Assembly (NCBI RefSeq): GCF_021735925.1
Contig: NZ_WMEA01000001.1
Coordinates: 1,518,001-1,582,000, forward strand
DNA from: Loktanella sp. M215
GTDB lineage: Bacteria > Pseudomonadota > Alphaproteobacteria > Rhodobacterales > Rhodobacteraceae
DNA length: 64,000 nucleotides
Reading direction: 5' to 3'
The notes below the pieces were generated by a model that saw nothing but the letters and a program-made list of their open reading frames with translations, did not search any database and was not told where the DNA came from. Positions within the stretch are counted from its first letter, which is position 1. Every line of letters starts with the position of its first letter. Position numbers and translations under genes: made by a program. Positions 34,249-42,212 of this stretch are shown here, one piece after another.

Positions 34249-34249
34249 T

Positions 34250-34297
34250 ATTGCGATTCCTGCAATGTATTACGCCGAAGTGTTGCGGTTATCGCAA
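34250..34297. promoter_or_regulatory. Two inverted repeats, likely LysR binding sites
   Basis: ATTGC-GATTCCT-GCAAT (34250-34266, a T-N11-A type LysR motif) and TTGCG-GTTAT-CGCAA (34283-34297, perfect). Their arms share TTGC/GCAA, and they lie 17 bases apart in the 94-base gap between the regulator and the dioxygenase gene, the standard LysR arrangement of a recognition and an activation site. Confidence 0.65.
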
Positions 34298-34342
34298 TCT
34301 CTGTCCAGCGCTACATTGCGTCCAACAGTAAAGGAGAACATC

Positions 34343-35272
34343 ATGCTGAACCAGATCAAGGGCCTGCACCACGTCACCTCCATCGCGTCCGATGCAGCCG
34401 AGAACAATGCCTTCTTTACCAAGGCGCTGGGCCTGCGCCGGGTCAAGAAGACCGTGAATTTCGACGCCCCCGACGTCTATCACCTTTATTACGGCGACGA
34501 GGTCGGCAGCCCCGGCAGCGTCATGACCTACTTCCCCTTCCACGACGCCGCCCGCGGCCGTCACGGGACGGGAGAGGTCGGAGAGACCGTGTTTTCGGTG
34601 CCCAAGGGTAGCCTCGGTTACTGGGGCGACCGTCTGGGCGCGGCTGCGGCCGACGTGGAAAAGGTCAGCCACTTCGGTGAGGACCGCGTGAAATTCCGCA
34701 CCTTCGACGGCGAATCATTTGCCGTGGCCGAGGTCGCCGACGACACCCGCGCGGCCTGGACCGGCAACGGCATCGACGCCGACCACGCGATCCGGGGCTT
34801 CCAAGGGGCCACGATGCGCCTGCAGGACACCGGCGCCATGGCGGAACTGCTGCAATTCATGGGCTATCAGAAGGCCGAAACGAAGGACAACGTGACCCGC
34901 TTCGTGATCGAAGGCGGCACCGGCGCCGACACCATCGACCTCGAGGCGCTGAAATCCACGCCGCACGCCGCGCAGGGGGCAGGGTCTGTCCATCACATCG
35001 CCTTTGCCGTCGAAGACCGCGCGGCGCAGCTGGAGGTGCGCAAGGCCCTGCTCGACACCGGCTATCAAGTGACGCCAGTCATCGACCGCGACTACTTCTG
35101 GGCGATCTACTTCCGCACGCCGGGCGGTGTGCTGTTCGAGGTCGCGACGAACGAGCCGGGTTTCGACCGGGACGAGGACCGCGCCCATCTGGGCGAGGCG
35201 CTGAAACTGCCGACCCAGCACGAACGCCTGCGTCCGTTTCTGGAACAGAACCTGCAACCGCTGGGGGACTGA
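34343..35272 (+). CDS. Ring-cleaving dioxygenase, VOC superfamily (MhqO-like)
   Basis: Extradiol dioxygenase-type protein of 309 residues with two vicinal-oxygen-chelate modules. Metal ligands are recognisable: His in LHHVTSIASD at the N terminus, His in VHHIAFAVED at about 217, Glu in LFEVATNEPGF near 262. Similar proteins (MhqO, LinE-like) open hydroquinone rings. AAAGGAGAACATC precedes the ATG. The esterase gene follows after 3 bases, forming the MhqO/MhqD pair known from quinone resistance in Bacillus, here under a LysR regulator. Confidence 0.88.
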   Translation: MLNQIKGLHHVTSIASDAAENNAFFTKALGLRRVKKTVNFDAPDVYHLYYGDEVGSPGSVMTYFPFHDAARGRHGTGEVGETVFSVPKGSLGYWGDRLGAAAADVEKVSHFGEDRVKFRTFDGESFAVAEVADDTRAAWTGNGIDADHAIRGFQGATMRLQDTGAMAELLQFMGYQKAETKDNVTRFVIEGGTGADTIDLEALKSTPHAAQGAGSVHHIAFAVEDRAAQLEVRKALLDTGYQVTPVIDRDYFWAIYFRTPGGVLFEVATNEPGFDRDEDRAHLGEALKLPTQHERLRPFLEQNLQPLGD

Positions 35273-35275
35273 CCC

Positions 35276-35869
35276 ATGTACCACTTTGCGGAAACAAAAG
35301 CAGAGACCGGCGCCCCGCTGGTCTTTACCTTCCACGGGACCGGCGGCAGCGCCGCGCAGTTCCACGGCTTTGCCAGCGAGCTGATCCCCGGCGCGCATGT
35401 GATCTCGCCGCAGGGCGACGTCAGCGAAGGCGGTGCGGCGCGGTTCTTTCGCCGGACTGGCGAGGGCGTCTACGATATGGACGACCTTGCGGTGCGGACC
35501 GCGGCGATGCGGGACTTCGTCAGTGCGGCGATCGCCAGGGTCAAACCGTCCCGCGTGATTGCGCTGGGATATTCCAACGGTGCGAACATCCTCGCCGCTG
35601 TCATGCTCGACGGCCCGCGCCTGTTCGACCGGGCCGTGCTGCTGCACCCGCTGATCCCTTGGGCACCGGATGCCAACCCGGCGCTGGACGGTGTTCAGGT
35701 GTTGATCACCGCAGGCCGCCGCGACACGATCTGCCCTGCGCCGCAGACGCAAGCGCTGGCCGATGCGCTGACAGGCATGGGGGCGGCCGTCGATCTGCAC
35801 TGGCACCCCGGCGGTCACGAGATCGACCGTAGCGAGATTGCGGCGATCCAAAGCGCCCTGTCCGCATAA
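35276..35869 (+). CDS. Alpha/beta hydrolase (phospholipase/carboxylesterase, MhqD-like)
   Basis: A 197-residue hydrolase with the oxyanion loop FHGTGGS at about 19-25, nucleophile Ser in ALGYSNGANI at about 98-107, acid Asp in RRDTICP and His in HPGGHEID, the layout of the YpfH/MhqD carboxylesterase group. It is translated from the same mRNA as the ring-cleaving dioxygenase (3-base gap) and would hydrolyse its ester- or lactone-like product; that is inference from the partner. Confidence 0.88.
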   Translation: MYHFAETKAETGAPLVFTFHGTGGSAAQFHGFASELIPGAHVISPQGDVSEGGAARFFRRTGEGVYDMDDLAVRTAAMRDFVSAAIARVKPSRVIALGYSNGANILAAVMLDGPRLFDRAVLLHPLIPWAPDANPALDGVQVLITAGRRDTICPAPQTQALADALTGMGAAVDLHWHPGGHEIDRSEIAAIQSALSA

Positions 35870-35872
35870 GAA

Positions 35873-35898
35873 AAGGCCGCCCGGCAGCGGGCGGCCTT
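35873..35898. terminator. Terminator hairpin between the esterase and mipZ genes
   Basis: AAGGCCGCCC and GGGCGGCCTT arms. On the minus strand it is followed by TTTTC, so it serves mipZ best; on the plus strand it lies just after the esterase stop. Confidence 0.8.
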
Positions 35899-35908
35899 GC
35901 AGGCTACA

Positions 35909-36718
35909 TCAGAAGTCCGCGTTCACGCCCGGCAGGTTCAGCGCCTTGATCAGGTCGCGCAATTCCTGCCGTGCTGCGATGTTCGAGATGTTCAGGTTCT
36001 TCACCCCGATATCGCGCAGGTCCAGCAGGGTCAGGCCCCGGGGGAACAACTCGCGAAAGATCACCCGCTCGTTGAAGCCCGGCGCGTTACGGAATCCGAT
36101 CCGCTTCGCCAGCTTCTCGATCACGCGTTCCATCTTGTCCTTGTTGACCATCTGCTGCGCACCGACCCGGTTGCGCACGACGACCCAGTCGATGGGCGAC
36201 AGCCCGGCCTGCGCGCGCAACTGGCGCGCGTTCCAGACCATTTCGGAATAGACGCTCGGCCCGGTGATGTTCTCGCCTGCCGTATCCACATGGGCCAGCA
36301 GATCGAAGTCGACAAAGCTGTCGTTCAGCGGCGTCACCAGCGTATCGGCCAACGAATGTGCCACCTGTGACAGCCGCGTATGACTGCCGGGGCAGTCGAT
36401 CAGGATGAAATCGCTGCTGGGTTCCAGCTCTGCCACGGCCATCGACAGGCGGTGGTCATAGATGTTCTCGTTCGGCCCGATCTGGGATTGTTCGATATCC
36501 GGCAGATCCGCATAGGCGGGCGAGGGCAGATCAAGACCCTCTGCCTTCATGAACTGCTGGCGATTGTTCATGTAGCGGCCCAGCGATTTTTGCCGCAGGT
36601 CCAGATCCAGCGTACCGACCCGGTGGCCCATGCGGGACAGGGCAGTGGCCACGTGCATCGCGACAGTCGATTTGCCGGCGCCGCCCTTTTCGTTACCCAC
36701 CACGATGATATGCGCCAC
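35909..36718 (-). CDS. mipZ: Division plane positioning ATPase MipZ
   Basis: ParA-type ATPase that forms a gradient from the ParB-origin complexes and keeps FtsZ rings away from the poles in Alphaproteobacteria lacking Min. The 269-residue length and the deviant Walker A NEKGGAGKST (8-17), TLDLDLRQKSLGRYMNNR and the MipZ-typical LIDCPGSHTRL and SLADTLVTPLNDSFVDFDLL identify it rather than a plasmid ParA. It is a single gene with an inverted repeat just upstream. Confidence 0.95.
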   Translation of the reverse strand: MAHIIVVGNEKGGAGKSTVAMHVATALSRMGHRVGTLDLDLRQKSLGRYMNNRQQFMKAEGLDLPSPAYADLPDIEQSQIGPNENIYDHRLSMAVAELEPSSDFILIDCPGSHTRLSQVAHSLADTLVTPLNDSFVDFDLLAHVDTAGENITGPSVYSEMVWNARQLRAQAGLSPIDWVVVRNRVGAQQMVNKDKMERVIEKLAKRIGFRNAPGFNERVIFRELFPRGLTLLDLRDIGVKNLNISNIAARQELRDLIKALNLPGVNADF

Positions 36719-36745
36719 AAGCAGTCCCCACGCCTTTTGTCGTTG

Positions 36746-36769
36746 CGGACACTTTATCTTGTGTGTCCG
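36746..36769. promoter_or_regulatory. Inverted repeat upstream of mipZ
   Basis: CGGACAC-N10-GTGTCCG, 28 bases ahead of the mipZ start. The spacer, read on the minus strand, contains AAGATAAAG, a possible -10 element. Arms are perfect over 7 bases. Confidence 0.35.
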
Positions 36770-37070
36770 CCCGATGAAAGCGCAAGCGCGCCTTGGCCTG
36801 CCTTTTCATGCCCTCTTGACAGATGCGTCACAACCGTCCATCTGCCCCTCAGACGATTGATCCTGCCGCGTGAGCAGGGCCGGGCAATACTGCTCCGCAA
36901 ATCACCGTCGCCACACTTCGGTTCCCATGATCACGCAGGGGGTCCAGCGCCAGATCGGCGTCAGGGCAATGCGGCTTTGACTGTCAGGATTTCGGCGCAA
37001 CCTTTTGTCGCCCGCGCACACCCCCGTGCGCCCGAACCGCTTGGGCCGTAGCTGCCCGGAAAGAATACTG
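36770..37070 (+). promoter_or_regulatory. Long leader region of the RNA helicase gene
   Basis: About 300 bases without a gene on either strand. A TTGACA at 36816-36821 could be a -35 box, but the -10 17 bases on (CATCTG) is weak. If transcription starts there, the helicase mRNA would have a 5' leader of more than 200 bases, as seen for cold-induced helicases. No known RNA motif is recognised in it. Confidence 0.3.
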
Positions 37071-38405
37071 ATGGATTTTGACATGCTGGGCCTCGCGCCC
37101 CGCCTTGTGGCAAAGCTTGCCGAGCAAGGCATCACCGACCCGACCCCGATCCAGACGCAGGCCATCCCGCACGCCATGAATGGCCGTGACGTGATGGGTC
37201 TGGCGCAGACCGGCACGGGCAAGACCGCCGCGTTCGGCCTGCCGATGATCGACGCGCTGATGAAGGCGGGCGTGAAGCCCAATGCCAAGACCGCGCGCGG
37301 TCTGGTGCTGGCCCCCACACGCGAGTTGGCGAAACAGATCGCCGACAACCTGACCGATTACACCAAGGGCTCGCACCTGAAAGTCGCCCTCGTCGTCGGC
37401 GGTGCCGGCATCGTGGCGCAGACCAAGCGTCTGGCCGGTGGCGTCGACCTGCTGGTCGCGACCCCCGGTCGCCTGATCGACCTGCTGGACCGCCGCGCGA
37501 TCCGCCTGGACGAGACGGTCTATCTGGTCCTCGACGAGGCTGACCAGATGCTCGACATGGGCTTCATCCACGCCCTGCGCCGGATTGCACCGCTGCTGGC
37601 CACCCCGCGCCAGACGATGATGTTCTCGGCCACCATGCCGAAGCTGATGGCGGAACTCGCCGACGCCTTCCTGCACGATCCGGTCCGCGTTCAGGTCAAC
37701 CCCCCGGGGCAGGCCGTCGCCAAGATCGAACAGTCGGTGCACTTCGTCGCACAGGCCGCCAAGACCGACCTGCTGGTCGATCTGCTGGACAAGCACCGGG
37801 ACGAGCTGGCGCTGGTCTTTGGCCGCACCAAGCATGGCTGCGAGAAGCTCTACAAGCAGCTGGAAGCCAAGGGTTTCGCCGCAGCGTCGATCCACGGCAA
37901 TAAATCCCAAGGCCAGCGCGAACGCGCGATCGAGGCGTTCAAGTCCGGCAAGATCCGCGTGCTGGTCGCCACCGACGTTGCCGCCCGCGGCATCGACATT
38001 CCGGGCGTGCGTCACGTCTATAACTATGACCTGCCGAACGTGGCCGAAAACTACGTCCACCGGATCGGCCGCACGGCCCGCGCCGGTGCCGACGGTGCCG
38101 CGATCGCCCTCGTCGCCCCCGACGAGATGATCGAGCTGAAGGACATCGAGAAGGCCATGAAGGCCGAGATCCCGATTGCATCGGGCCGTCCGTGGGAGAT
38201 CATGCCGGGCCAGAAAAAGCGCCCCAACGGTGGTGGCGGCGGCGGTGGCCGTGGTCGCGGTGCCCCCGGTGGTGGTGGTGGTGCCGGTCGCGGCAAGCCC
38301 GCACATGCGGCAGCCAAGCCTGCCGGTGGCAAGCCGCAAGGCCAGCGTCGCCGGTCAGGTGGTGGCGGTGGTGGTGCCGGTGGCCGGGGTCGCTCTGCCG
38401 CTTGA
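37071..38405 (+). CDS. rhlE: DEAD-box RNA helicase, RhlE-like
   Basis: ATP-dependent RNA helicase used in ribosome assembly and RNA turnover, often needed in the cold. In the 444-residue protein the Q motif is TDPTPIQTQ (22-30), Walker A AQTGTGKT (45-52), then APTRELAKQ, DEAD in VLDEADQMLDMGF, SAT, VATDVAARGID and HRIGRTARAG. From about 380 it turns into a Gly/Arg-rich low-complexity tail (runs of 8, 5 and 6 Gly), an RGG-like RNA-binding region that may drive condensates. ATG 37071 places the Q motif at the usual distance. Confidence 0.93.
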   Translation: MDFDMLGLAPRLVAKLAEQGITDPTPIQTQAIPHAMNGRDVMGLAQTGTGKTAAFGLPMIDALMKAGVKPNAKTARGLVLAPTRELAKQIADNLTDYTKGSHLKVALVVGGAGIVAQTKRLAGGVDLLVATPGRLIDLLDRRAIRLDETVYLVLDEADQMLDMGFIHALRRIAPLLATPRQTMMFSATMPKLMAELADAFLHDPVRVQVNPPGQAVAKIEQSVHFVAQAAKTDLLVDLLDKHRDELALVFGRTKHGCEKLYKQLEAKGFAAASIHGNKSQGQRERAIEAFKSGKIRVLVATDVAARGIDIPGVRHVYNYDLPNVAENYVHRIGRTARAGADGAAIALVAPDEMIELKDIEKAMKAEIPIASGRPWEIMPGQKKRPNGGGGGGGRGRGAPGGGGGAGRGKPAHAAAKPAGGKPQGQRRRSGGGGGGAGGRGRSAA

Positions 38406-38424
38406 TCGCTGACGTCTGAACAAC

Positions 38425-38458
38425 AAAAAGGCGCGCAGTTGTCCTGCGCGCCTTTTTT
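38425..38458 (+). terminator. Intrinsic terminator of the RNA helicase gene
   Basis: AAAAAGGCGCGCAG-TTGTC-CTGCGCGCCTTTTTT: a 9-base GC stem extended by A/T pairs, with a 6-T run, 20 bases after the helicase stop. It can also serve the convergent thioredoxin gene. Confidence 0.93.
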
Positions 38459-38479
38459 CGTGTGTCGTCATAGTGTCGC

Positions 38480-38902
38480 TTAGTGCGGCAACCACGCCAT
38501 GATCTGCGCCGTCTGCATGGCCCCCGATTGCCGTTTCACTTCCTTGCCGGATTTGAACGCAACCAGCGTCGGAATCCCCCGGATGCCATAGGCCTGTCCC
38601 GCGGCGGGGTCGTTTTCCGTATTCAGCTTGACCAGACGGGCCTTGCCCTTGGCCTGACCTGCGGCCTGTGCAAACTGTGGCGCCATCATCTTGCACGGTC
38701 CGCACCACGGCGCCCAGAAATCCGCGACCAGCGGCAGGTCGTCGTTCCGCGCCGCCTTTTGCAAGGTCGCAAGATCGACCTCTGTCACCTTGTCGCTGAC
38801 CAGCTTCGCGCCGCAGGTCGCGCATTTCGCGGCCTCCAGTCGGTCAGCGGGGGCGCGGTTCACCTGACCGCAGTGCAGGCACGTCAGCTTGAGTGCAGAC
38901 AT
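38480..38902 (-). CDS. trxC: Thioredoxin 2 (zinc-ribbon thioredoxin)
   Basis: A 140-residue disulfide reductase with the TrxC layout: N-terminal zinc ribbon with Cys8/Cys11 and Cys27/Cys30 (CLHC, CATC) followed by a thioredoxin domain with active site WCGPC at 66-70 and cis-Pro in GIRGIPTLVAF. GGAGGA is best spaced for the second of two adjacent ATGs. In other bacteria TrxC responds to oxidative stress; here the upstream 89 bases contain an AT-rich TATATACAAT-like -10 region on the minus strand. Confidence 0.93.
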   Translation of the reverse strand: MSALKLTCLHCGQVNRAPADRLEAAKCATCGAKLVSDKVTEVDLATLQKAARNDDLPLVADFWAPWCGPCKMMAPQFAQAAGQAKGKARLVKLNTENDPAAGQAYGIRGIPTLVAFKSGKEVKRQSGAMQTAQIMAWLPH

Positions 38903-38991
38903 CATCGTCCTCCTACATATTCTGAATTGTATATATGTATGGTCCGGCAGGTTCCAAGGGCGACCATCGGGTGATGCGACACTGGCCGATG

Positions 38992-39540
38992 TCAGCCGTC
39001 CAAAGCCTCTTTCGTGGTGACGACCTTGGCGTAACTCATCGCCAGAGGGGCCAGGAACGCCGCCTGCATGACCTCTGCCGGGACGTCGATGCCGTCGAAT
39101 GACCCGGCCTTTGCCCCGCAGGCATCGGCCACGACGGTCGCCTTGAACCCAAAATCCACCGCCGCCCGGGTCGTGGCATCGACGCACATCTGGGTCATCG
39201 CACCACAGATCGTGACGTTGACGACGCCCGCATCGCGCAGCATGTCCAGCAGGTCGGTCTCATGAAAACTGTTGGGCCGGTGTTTCAGCACGACGGCCTC
39301 TGTGTCGCGCGGCTTGACCGTGGCGTTGATCTGCGCGCCGGGCGTGCCGGGGCGAAAGAAGGGGGCGCTATCCGATCCAGCCTCATGCCGGACGTGGATG
39401 ACAAGTGTCCCTGCGGTGCGGGCGTGGTCCAGCAGCCGCGCCGCATTGGCCGCAACGGTCTCCATCTTGTCCACCTCCCACGCGCCGCCGGGGAAATAGT
39501 CGTTCTGGATATCGATCAGGATCAGGGCAGTCTCGGGCAT
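38992..39540 (-). CDS. Isochorismatase-family cysteine hydrolase
   Basis: A 182-residue cytoplasmic hydrolase of the isochorismatase superfamily with the full Asp10-Lys86-Cys119 triad (LILIDIQNDYF, VVLKHRPNSF, GAMTQMCVDATTR). Members cleave amides such as nicotinamide, biuret or ureidoacrylate, or have other substrates; the motifs do not decide. GGAGGACACG precedes the ATG. It follows rpmE on the same strand but a terminator separates them. Confidence 0.9.
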   Translation of the reverse strand: MPETALILIDIQNDYFPGGAWEVDKMETVAANAARLLDHARTAGTLVIHVRHEAGSDSAPFFRPGTPGAQINATVKPRDTEAVVLKHRPNSFHETDLLDMLRDAGVVNVTICGAMTQMCVDATTRAAVDFGFKATVVADACGAKAGSFDGIDVPAEVMQAAFLAPLAMSYAKVVTTKEALDG

Positions 39541-39597
39541 CGTGTCCTCCTTGGGGTCAGACCCGACAGGTAGCGCATCCGGCACGTTCCACAAACG

Positions 39598-39627
39598 CAA
39601 AACGCCGCCCCGGAAGGAGCGGCGTTT
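39598..39627 (-). terminator. Intrinsic terminator of the rpmE end of the ribosomal block
   Basis: AAACGCCGC and GCGGCGTTT arms with a 10-base loop and TTTT on the minus strand, 22 bases after the rpmE stop. Confidence 0.85.
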
Positions 39628-39648
39628 CGTGTCGCGCTGCGGTTTGGA

Positions 39649-39870
39649 TCAGAAACCCAGACCGGCGTACTTGTTCTTGAACTTCGACACGCGGCCGCCG
39701 GAGTCCATCAGGCGGGACGAACCGCCGGTCCATGCAGGGTGCACAGAGGGGTCGATGTCCAGCGACATCTGGTCGCCTTCCTTGCCCCAGGTGGAGCGCA
39801 TCTTGACCACGGTGCCATCGGTCATCTTGACGTCGATGTCGTGGTAGTCGGGGTGAATACCTTTTTTCAT
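39649..39870 (-). CDS. rpmE: 50S ribosomal protein L31, zinc-free form
   Basis: bL31 of 73 residues with [27 protein letters not shown] and the C-terminal [15 protein letters not shown]. There is no Cys at all, so the zinc site of classical L31 is missing, as usual in this group. It follows rplS by 11 bases. Confidence 0.97.
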   Translation of the reverse strand: MKKGIHPDYHDIDVKMTDGTVVKMRSTWGKEGDQMSLDIDPSVHPAWTGGSSRLMDSGGRVSKFKNKYAGLGF

Positions 39871-39881
39871 CGGTTCCGTCC

Positions 39882-40253
39882 TTATGTCTTGGGCTTGTAG
39901 TTGGTGACTTCGACGATACGCGCCGACTTGCCGCGACGGGCGCGCAAGTAATACAGCTTTGCGCGACGCACTTTACCACGACGGACCACTTCGATGGTGT
40001 CGATGTTGGTGGAATGCAGCGGGAACACGCGCTCCACGCCCTCGCCGAAGGAGATCTTGCGCACGGTGAACGATCCGGCAATGCCCGATCCGTTCTTGCG
40101 GGCGATGCAGACGCCTTCGTAATTCTGAACCCGGGTCCGGGTGCCTTCGGTCACTTTGTAACCGACGCGGATGGTGTCACCCGCCTTGAAATCGGGGATG
40201 GTCTTCCCCAGCGCAGCAACCTGCTCCGCTTCGATCTGTGCGATGATGTTCAT
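39882..40253 (-). CDS. rplS: 50S ribosomal protein L19
   Basis: bL19, 123 residues, located at the 30S-50S interface. Typical stretches: [55 protein letters not shown] and [12 protein letters not shown]. It is in the standard trmD-rplS order. Confidence 0.98.
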   Translation of the reverse strand: MNIIAQIEAEQVAALGKTIPDFKAGDTIRVGYKVTEGTRTRVQNYEGVCIARKNGSGIAGSFTVRKISFGEGVERVFPLHSTNIDTIEVVRRGKVRRAKLYYLRARRGKSARIVEVTNYKPKT

Positions 40254-40304
40254 ATCATGCGCTCCTATGATAGCACGGGTTTTCCCGCGACGTTTATGCC
40301 AACC

Positions 40305-41132
40305 CTAGAGCTCTGTGTCTTCATCCGGGTCCCTACCGTGCGTCGCACAATAAGCCCGCCAGAGGTCAGGTCTGCGTTCCTTTGTCAGCCTTTCGGCCTG
40401 TGCCCGTCGCCAGTCGGTGATCCGTCCATGGTGGCCCGACAGAAGAACGTCAGGTATGGTGCGGCCGTGCCAGTCGGCGGGTTTCGTGTAGTGGGGGTGT
40501 TCCAGCAACCCGTCAGAGAACGACTCTTCGACCGTGGACAGCTGATTCCCAAGCACGCGGGGTATAAGACGGACCGTCGCGTCAATCAAGGCCATTGCCG
40601 CGATCTCTCCACCAGTCATCACGAAGTCGCCCAAGGACACCTCGATCATATCAAAATGGTCGATCACACGCTCGTCGATGCCCTCGAACCGGCCGCAGAG
40701 CAGGGTGACGCCGTCGGCTTGCGACAGCTTTTGCATCAGCGCCTGCGTCATGGGGCGGCCCCGGGGCGAGAGGTAGATCAGCGGCATGTTGCCCCGCGCA
40801 CCGCGGCGCACGTCGTGCAGCGCCTTTTCCAGCACGTCGGCGCGCAGGACCATGCCCGCACCGCCACCTGCGGGGGTGTCGTCGACGTTGCGATGCTTGC
40901 CCTCGCCATACCGGCGCAGATCCGTGACCTGCAATTGCCACAGGTCGTCCTTCAGGGCGCGGCCCAGCAGGCTGTCGCCCAGAATGCCGGGAAAGGCATC
41001 GGGCAGCAGCGTCAGGATCTGTGCTGTCCAGACGCCGGCAAGGTCCGGCGCGTCGGTCATCAGCTCCTGCGGGCGCAGGGTCGGGCGGATCGTCTTGCGG
41101 CCAAGGGCGCGGGGGGGCGGTGTATCGGTCAT
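40305..41132 (-). CDS. trmD: tRNA (guanine-37-N1)-methyltransferase TrmD
   Basis: Methylates G37 of tRNAs that read CNN codons, preventing frameshifts. The 275-residue protein shows the SPOUT knot (YLSPRGRPMTQ, LLCGRFEGIDERVI, SLGDFVMTGGEIAAM) and C-terminal domain with LLEHPHYTKP. It has about 24 extra N-terminal residues before MTDAPDLAGVWTAQIL; related Rhodobacteraceae proteins share such an extension, so the upstream start is kept, though the internal Met is possible. The DUF1328 gene and two sulfotransferase-like genes separate it from rimM. Confidence 0.95.
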   Translation of the reverse strand: MTDTPPPRALGRKTIRPTLRPQELMTDAPDLAGVWTAQILTLLPDAFPGILGDSLLGRALKDDLWQLQVTDLRRYGEGKHRNVDDTPAGGGAGMVLRADVLEKALHDVRRGARGNMPLIYLSPRGRPMTQALMQKLSQADGVTLLCGRFEGIDERVIDHFDMIEVSLGDFVMTGGEIAAMALIDATVRLIPRVLGNQLSTVEESFSDGLLEHPHYTKPADWHGRTIPDVLLSGHHGRITDWRRAQAERLTKERRPDLWRAYCATHGRDPDEDTEL

Positions 41133-41176
41133 GCCAGCGTCTTAGGACATCACGGCGCGGGCGCAAATGGCTTTTG

Positions 41177-41338
41177 TCAGACCAGTGCGATCAGGCCGAA
41201 CAGGAACAGAAGGAAGACGATCAGCACGACGAAGATCAGGATCTTGGCGCCGGTCAGCGCGGCCCCCGAAATCCGGCCGAACCCGAGGAGTGCCGCGATC
41301 GCGGCGATCACGAGGAGGGTAACGATCCAGCCCAGCAT
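41177..41338 (-). CDS. DUF1328 small membrane peptide (53 aa)
   Basis: Reads MLGWIVTLLVIAAIAALLGF followed by GRISGAALTGAKILIFVVLI and a hydrophobic end: two membrane helices with the MLGW start and the GFG-x-IAGAA-like turn that mark DUF1328 (YtjA-like) proteins. AAAGGA sits ahead of the ATG. Such peptides are widespread, stress-induced in some bacteria, and have no known function. It lies 57 bases after the second sulfotransferase-like gene. Confidence 0.88.
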   Translation of the reverse strand: MLGWIVTLLVIAAIAALLGFGRISGAALTGAKILIFVVLIVFLLFLFGLIALV

Positions 41339-41395
41339 GGTGATGTCCTTTCAAGGATGTATGCACCCCAACCGGCGGTCGGGCCCAGATGTTCC

Positions 41396-42208
41396 CTAAT
41401 CGTCGCTGTCCGCATCCCGCGCGTTCCGCAACATGCCGTCCTTTGCCGCCTTCAGCGCAGCCTTGTCACTGCTGGCGCGGTTCATGATCAGGAACTGATC
41501 CTCCATCGCGCGGGCCTGACCGGCGTTGGCACGGCGGGCGGGCGGCAGGCGGTCGCGCAGGGGCTGCGGCACGTTCAGCAGATCAAGCACGGCACTCGCC
41601 GGCCCCTCGCGCCGGTGGCCTGTATCCTCCAGCGTCACGATATGCGCGCTGACACCCAATGCCTGTGCGATCGCCTCGGCCTCGGCCCGCGGGTCGATCA
41701 GGTCGGGGAACCGGGCGCGGAAGCGGTCGTAATCGTCGCGCAGGTGGATCGACCGCAGCAGATGACCATAGACGCTGCGGATCCAGCCTTCGCGCTCGCG
41801 CAGGGTGTAAAGGAACGTGATCTGCACATCCGCGCCGAATCGTGCCTGCAGGGCTGCTATGATCTGCCGACCCAGCGGCACGGCCACATCGCGATAATTG
41901 CGGATCAGCCGCCCCGGAAAGCGGCGGTGCCCCGGCATCGACCCGCTGAAGGTTTCCCGCGACAACACGATCACGGGTGCGTCGGGTATCTTGGCCAGAA
42001 ACCGGTCAAAGCTGCGCCGGAACGCCCGCAACCGCCATGGATAAGGCTTTTGCCCATAGATGCGGGCGGCGCTGCCGGCGGAGAGGAAGTCCGCCTTGCC
42101 GTAAAAGGAAAGGTAGGGCTTCAGCGCGCGGCGGTTCTGACCCAGCCAGCTTTGCAAGGAAGAGGTGCCGGTCTTGTGAAACCCGGCGTGGACGATCACA
42201 TGCACCAT
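41396..42208 (-). CDS. Sulfotransferase-like P-loop protein, second of a pair
   Basis: A 270-residue protein starting HVIVHAGFHKTGTSSLQSWL, the PAPS-binding P-loop form (FHKTGTSS) of bacterial sulfotransferases, with a later TFLYTLREREGWIRSVYGHL in the position of the 3'-phosphate binding Arg/Ser motif. It starts 4 bases after the first copy ends; the two proteins are clear but distant paralogues. The likely role is sulfation of a surface polysaccharide or lipid, but that is inference. In-frame codons upstream of 42208 overlap the first copy and are not used. Confidence 0.8.
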   Translation of the reverse strand: MVHVIVHAGFHKTGTSSLQSWLGQNRRALKPYLSFYGKADFLSAGSAARIYGQKPYPWRLRAFRRSFDRFLAKIPDAPVIVLSRETFSGSMPGHRRFPGRLIRNYRDVAVPLGRQIIAALQARFGADVQITFLYTLREREGWIRSVYGHLLRSIHLRDDYDRFRARFPDLIDPRAEAEAIAQALGVSAHIVTLEDTGHRREGPASAVLDLLNVPQPLRDRLPPARRANAGQARAMEDQFLIMNRASSDKAALKAAKDGMLRNARDADSDD

Positions 42209-42212
42209 GCGC

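Noticed and set aside
38221..38400. GGTGGTGGC-type tandem repeat at the helicase 3' end as a CRISPR or satellite
   Set aside because: It encodes the in-frame Gly/Arg-rich tail of the helicase; no repeat-spacer periodicity.
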